64,000 nt of DNA. Source: Girardinichthys multiradiatus (taxonomy: Eukaryota; Chordata; Actinopteri; Cyprinodontiformes; Goodeidae). The position numbers and the translations under genes are program-made. Below the pieces are notes generated by a model that saw only the letters and a program-made list of their open reading frames with translations, was not told the origin of the DNA and did no database searches. Positions within the stretch are counted from its first letter, which is position 1. Each line of letters opens with the position of its first letter. Below are positions 61,886 to 64,000 of the stretch, in pieces. The stretch spans positions 8,637,859 to 8,701,858 of the forward strand of contig NC_061802.1 of NCBI RefSeq assembly GCF_021462225.1, given 5' to 3'.

Positions 61886-64000
61886 AAAGCTTTCTAGCTT
61901 TTGTAGATTTTGCTACTTGATGTTGATGCTTAAAAGCAGATGAGAGCACTAACGTGCTTTAAAATAGTTGTCATGTGGTCCATATTTCTTGCTGTAGATG
62001 GCCATTTAAATCCTGGGACTTTCAGTAAAAAAGTAGCTAAATACCTGGGACTTTTTTTTTTCTTTTATCTGGGTAAAATGAAACCCAGGTTATTTAAAAT
62101 TATTCAAATGCAGTTTGATAACATGGGGCAAAGTTGTGAAGAAAACTACAGTACAACACCAGTCTAGCATGTGCCAGTAATAAGACACCAAAGGCCGAAC
62201 AAGCAAATCCCGACTGAGAAGCACAACTTGCTTTTTGCTTGTGGTGTTGTACCACATTGTAACTGAAACCCAGCAATCTACAAGGGAAAGAAGGCAGGCG
62301 ATAGCCCAAAGACGTCTTGAAAAACAACAACACGCAGGTCTTAATTATGGCAGATAAGTGGAAGTCAGAACACTGCAAGAAAGGTTTGACCAGTCATCGT
62401 TGCTCAGCCCATAACCCCGCCCTCAACAATCCTGGCGTAATCTGAAAGTTACCCCCAGACCAGGACATTTTTATTCTGGAAAGTCTGGACCTGGGAAATT
62501 TAAATAACTCTGGTGAAATTCTGTTTAAACATCAGAGGGCTTTCAAAATCCTGAGTAATGGCTGAAAGTCCTTGCAGTGGAAAATGGGTTTTTCCCTTCA
62601 TAGGCCTTCTTCTGCTGTCAACACTACAGAGTAGTTTCTGTTTATATGAGCCAAAGAGACAGATGAGGAGGCAGAGGGAACATGTTCGATACTGTAGGTG
62701 ACCCTGCAGAGTAGCTTTTCTTTCTTTATACATTGTGTCAGTGGTGCTTTGGAAGACTTTGTAAAGCTAAGAGGTTTGGGAGTTTGTAGAATCTGCTGAC
62801 AGGCTAGAACGGTTGTTTGACTGTCTGGCAGTGATTATAGAAGTAATTAACAGAAGAACAAACATCGTGGAATCCTTTTTCCAGGTTGTGGAAACCAACT
62901 TCAACGTTAAAACAAATAGTCAACCAAACATGAAGCTACAAATGACCTCCAGGATATTTATTGAATGTTTATTAATGCTAAGAACTCAGACATTAAACAT
63001 CTGGGCAAATATCTCTACTCAACATAATAAACTACCCAAATCACAAGTAATAGCCTCATGTGCTTTATGAAATTGAAGCCATTTGTTTTCTTGTCACATA
63101 GCAACCATGTTTTGCTACTTCAGCCTGTGCATCTTATTAAAACAGTGAATTGCTCTGATAGGATGTGGTGATCTGACCAAATTATATTTTATTTTATGTA
63201 TTTTATTATTGTAAAGTTGTTTGAAGAGTTTTTTCTTGTTTTTTATTTCATCATCACCTTCAAGGCTATCCACTTTTATTCCCTTTTTTTGCCAGACTTA
63301 AGACCCAAAAGTAAAATTGGTCTCTTCCCTGACTCCATCCAGCTCTCCCTCTGACCAGTTCTTTGTGAAGGGCTGTTGTGTTTTCTTTCTGCAGGGGTGA
63401 AAAGGAAGTTGCTGGGATTCCTGTAAAGTTACCGTTCACTGAGTTACCCAGTAACACATTTACTCCATAGGTTTTAGGAAGAAACTCATTGTCTATGCAT
63501 AATGTGTGGGTTGTTGGTATTTAGAATGAACCAGAATCCAGTGAAAGAATTGGATTTAAATGTGTTGTCCTGTTTTTGATCAGATGGCTGAATTTGGGTC
63601 AGCGTAAGGCCCCTGTTGTGTTGCTTGTGTAGCATTTGGCATGCTCATGGAGTCGGACCTTTAGTGACTCTCCATAAGAATATGGACTGGGATAGCTAGA
63701 GTCATTTTCTATCTTTATTGTGTAAATTGTTTTGGTTGATTAGTTAATGGAGTTTATCCCATAAGTTATGATTGTTTGAAGAATAAAAGTTTATTTGCCC
63801 CATTGCTGTGCTGCATTGCTGTTTTGGGAAAACTGAACTCCAAGTCTAGTTTTACATTTTTATTCTGTGAATCGACCACATTCTCTTAAAAAAACGTAAG
63901 AATAAAGTAAGAGAAATGTTGTACAAAATAATCAAAAATTCTGACTTTTAAGTAACTGTATTTTTGTACTGGGTAAGAATGGACCCAAACAGTGAATAAT

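Larger units (their letters stand above)
57733..64000 (+). other. cachd1: cachd1 intron downstream of the third visible exon (5' portion)
   Basis: At least 6.3 kb of intron running off the window. It holds the repeat shared with 30 kb, a Tc1-like fragment near 59.9 kb, a SINE at about 61730-61885 and a diverged direct repeat. I see nothing to annotate in 59130-59700, 60000-60755 or 61890-64000. The next CACHD1 exon is not present. Confidence 0.8.

Noticed and set aside
1..64000. CRISPR arrays, tRNA or rRNA genes, bacterial-type operons
   Set aside because: None were seen. The only tRNA-like sequences are the SINEs, and the sequence is clearly from an animal genome.

Overview
The window is vertebrate nuclear DNA, almost certainly from a ray-finned (teleost) fish. 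It is AT-rich and intron-dominated, with GT-AG spliced exons. Its repeats are those of teleost genomes: Tc1-like transposons with about 200-bp inverted repeats, several decayed Tc1 families, fish non-LTR retrotransposons, tRNA-derived SINEs and hAT-like MITEs. I cannot name the species.

Only one host gene is visible, on the + strand. Three short coding exons at 40358-40420, 48620-48768 and 57626-57732 join in frame into an 85-codon segment that matches the N-terminal ectodomain of CACHD1. CACHD1 is the VWFA- and Cache-domain membrane protein related to calcium-channel alpha2/delta subunits. The signal-peptide exon is not seen and must lie upstream. The VWFA, Cache and transmembrane exons lie downstream. 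The window is therefore about 0.3 kb of exon within more than 63 kb of intron.

Layout: 1-40357 is the 3' part of the intron before the first visible exon. It carries a decayed Tc1 copy (about 0.93-1.64 kb), a Tc1 fragment with a shared fish repeat (5.49-5.84 kb), a hAT-like MITE (7.36-7.83 kb) and Tc1 copy A (7991-9601). Next comes a composite block at 12.5-19.5 kb: an L1-type LINE, Tc1 copy B and a second, internally inverted LINE. Tc1 copy C (21535-23144), a MITE, a LINE fragment at 28.4 kb, two more decayed Tc1 copies at 32.1-32.9 and 34.2-35.06 kb, a SINE and a 1.09-kb TTAA-flanked element (37.35-38.44 kb) follow. The second intron (40421-48619) has UG-rich repeats just after the 63-bp exon, a LINE 3' end and a Tc1 fragment. 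The third intron (48769-57625) has a SINE with clear target-site duplications, a decayed Tc1 and an internally deleted Tc1-like element. The fourth intron (57733-64000) has a repeat shared with 30 kb, a Tc1 fragment, a SINE and a diverged direct repeat.

No new gene system is evident. The most interesting structures are the composite block, where Tc1 copy B joins two unrelated LINEs and one LINE has the inversion expected from twin priming; the three Tc1 copies, each disabled by different mutations; a perfect 28-bp palindrome at 27399-27426; and the UG repeats beside the short exon. Family names for the repeats rest on remembered consensus sequences, not on a search.
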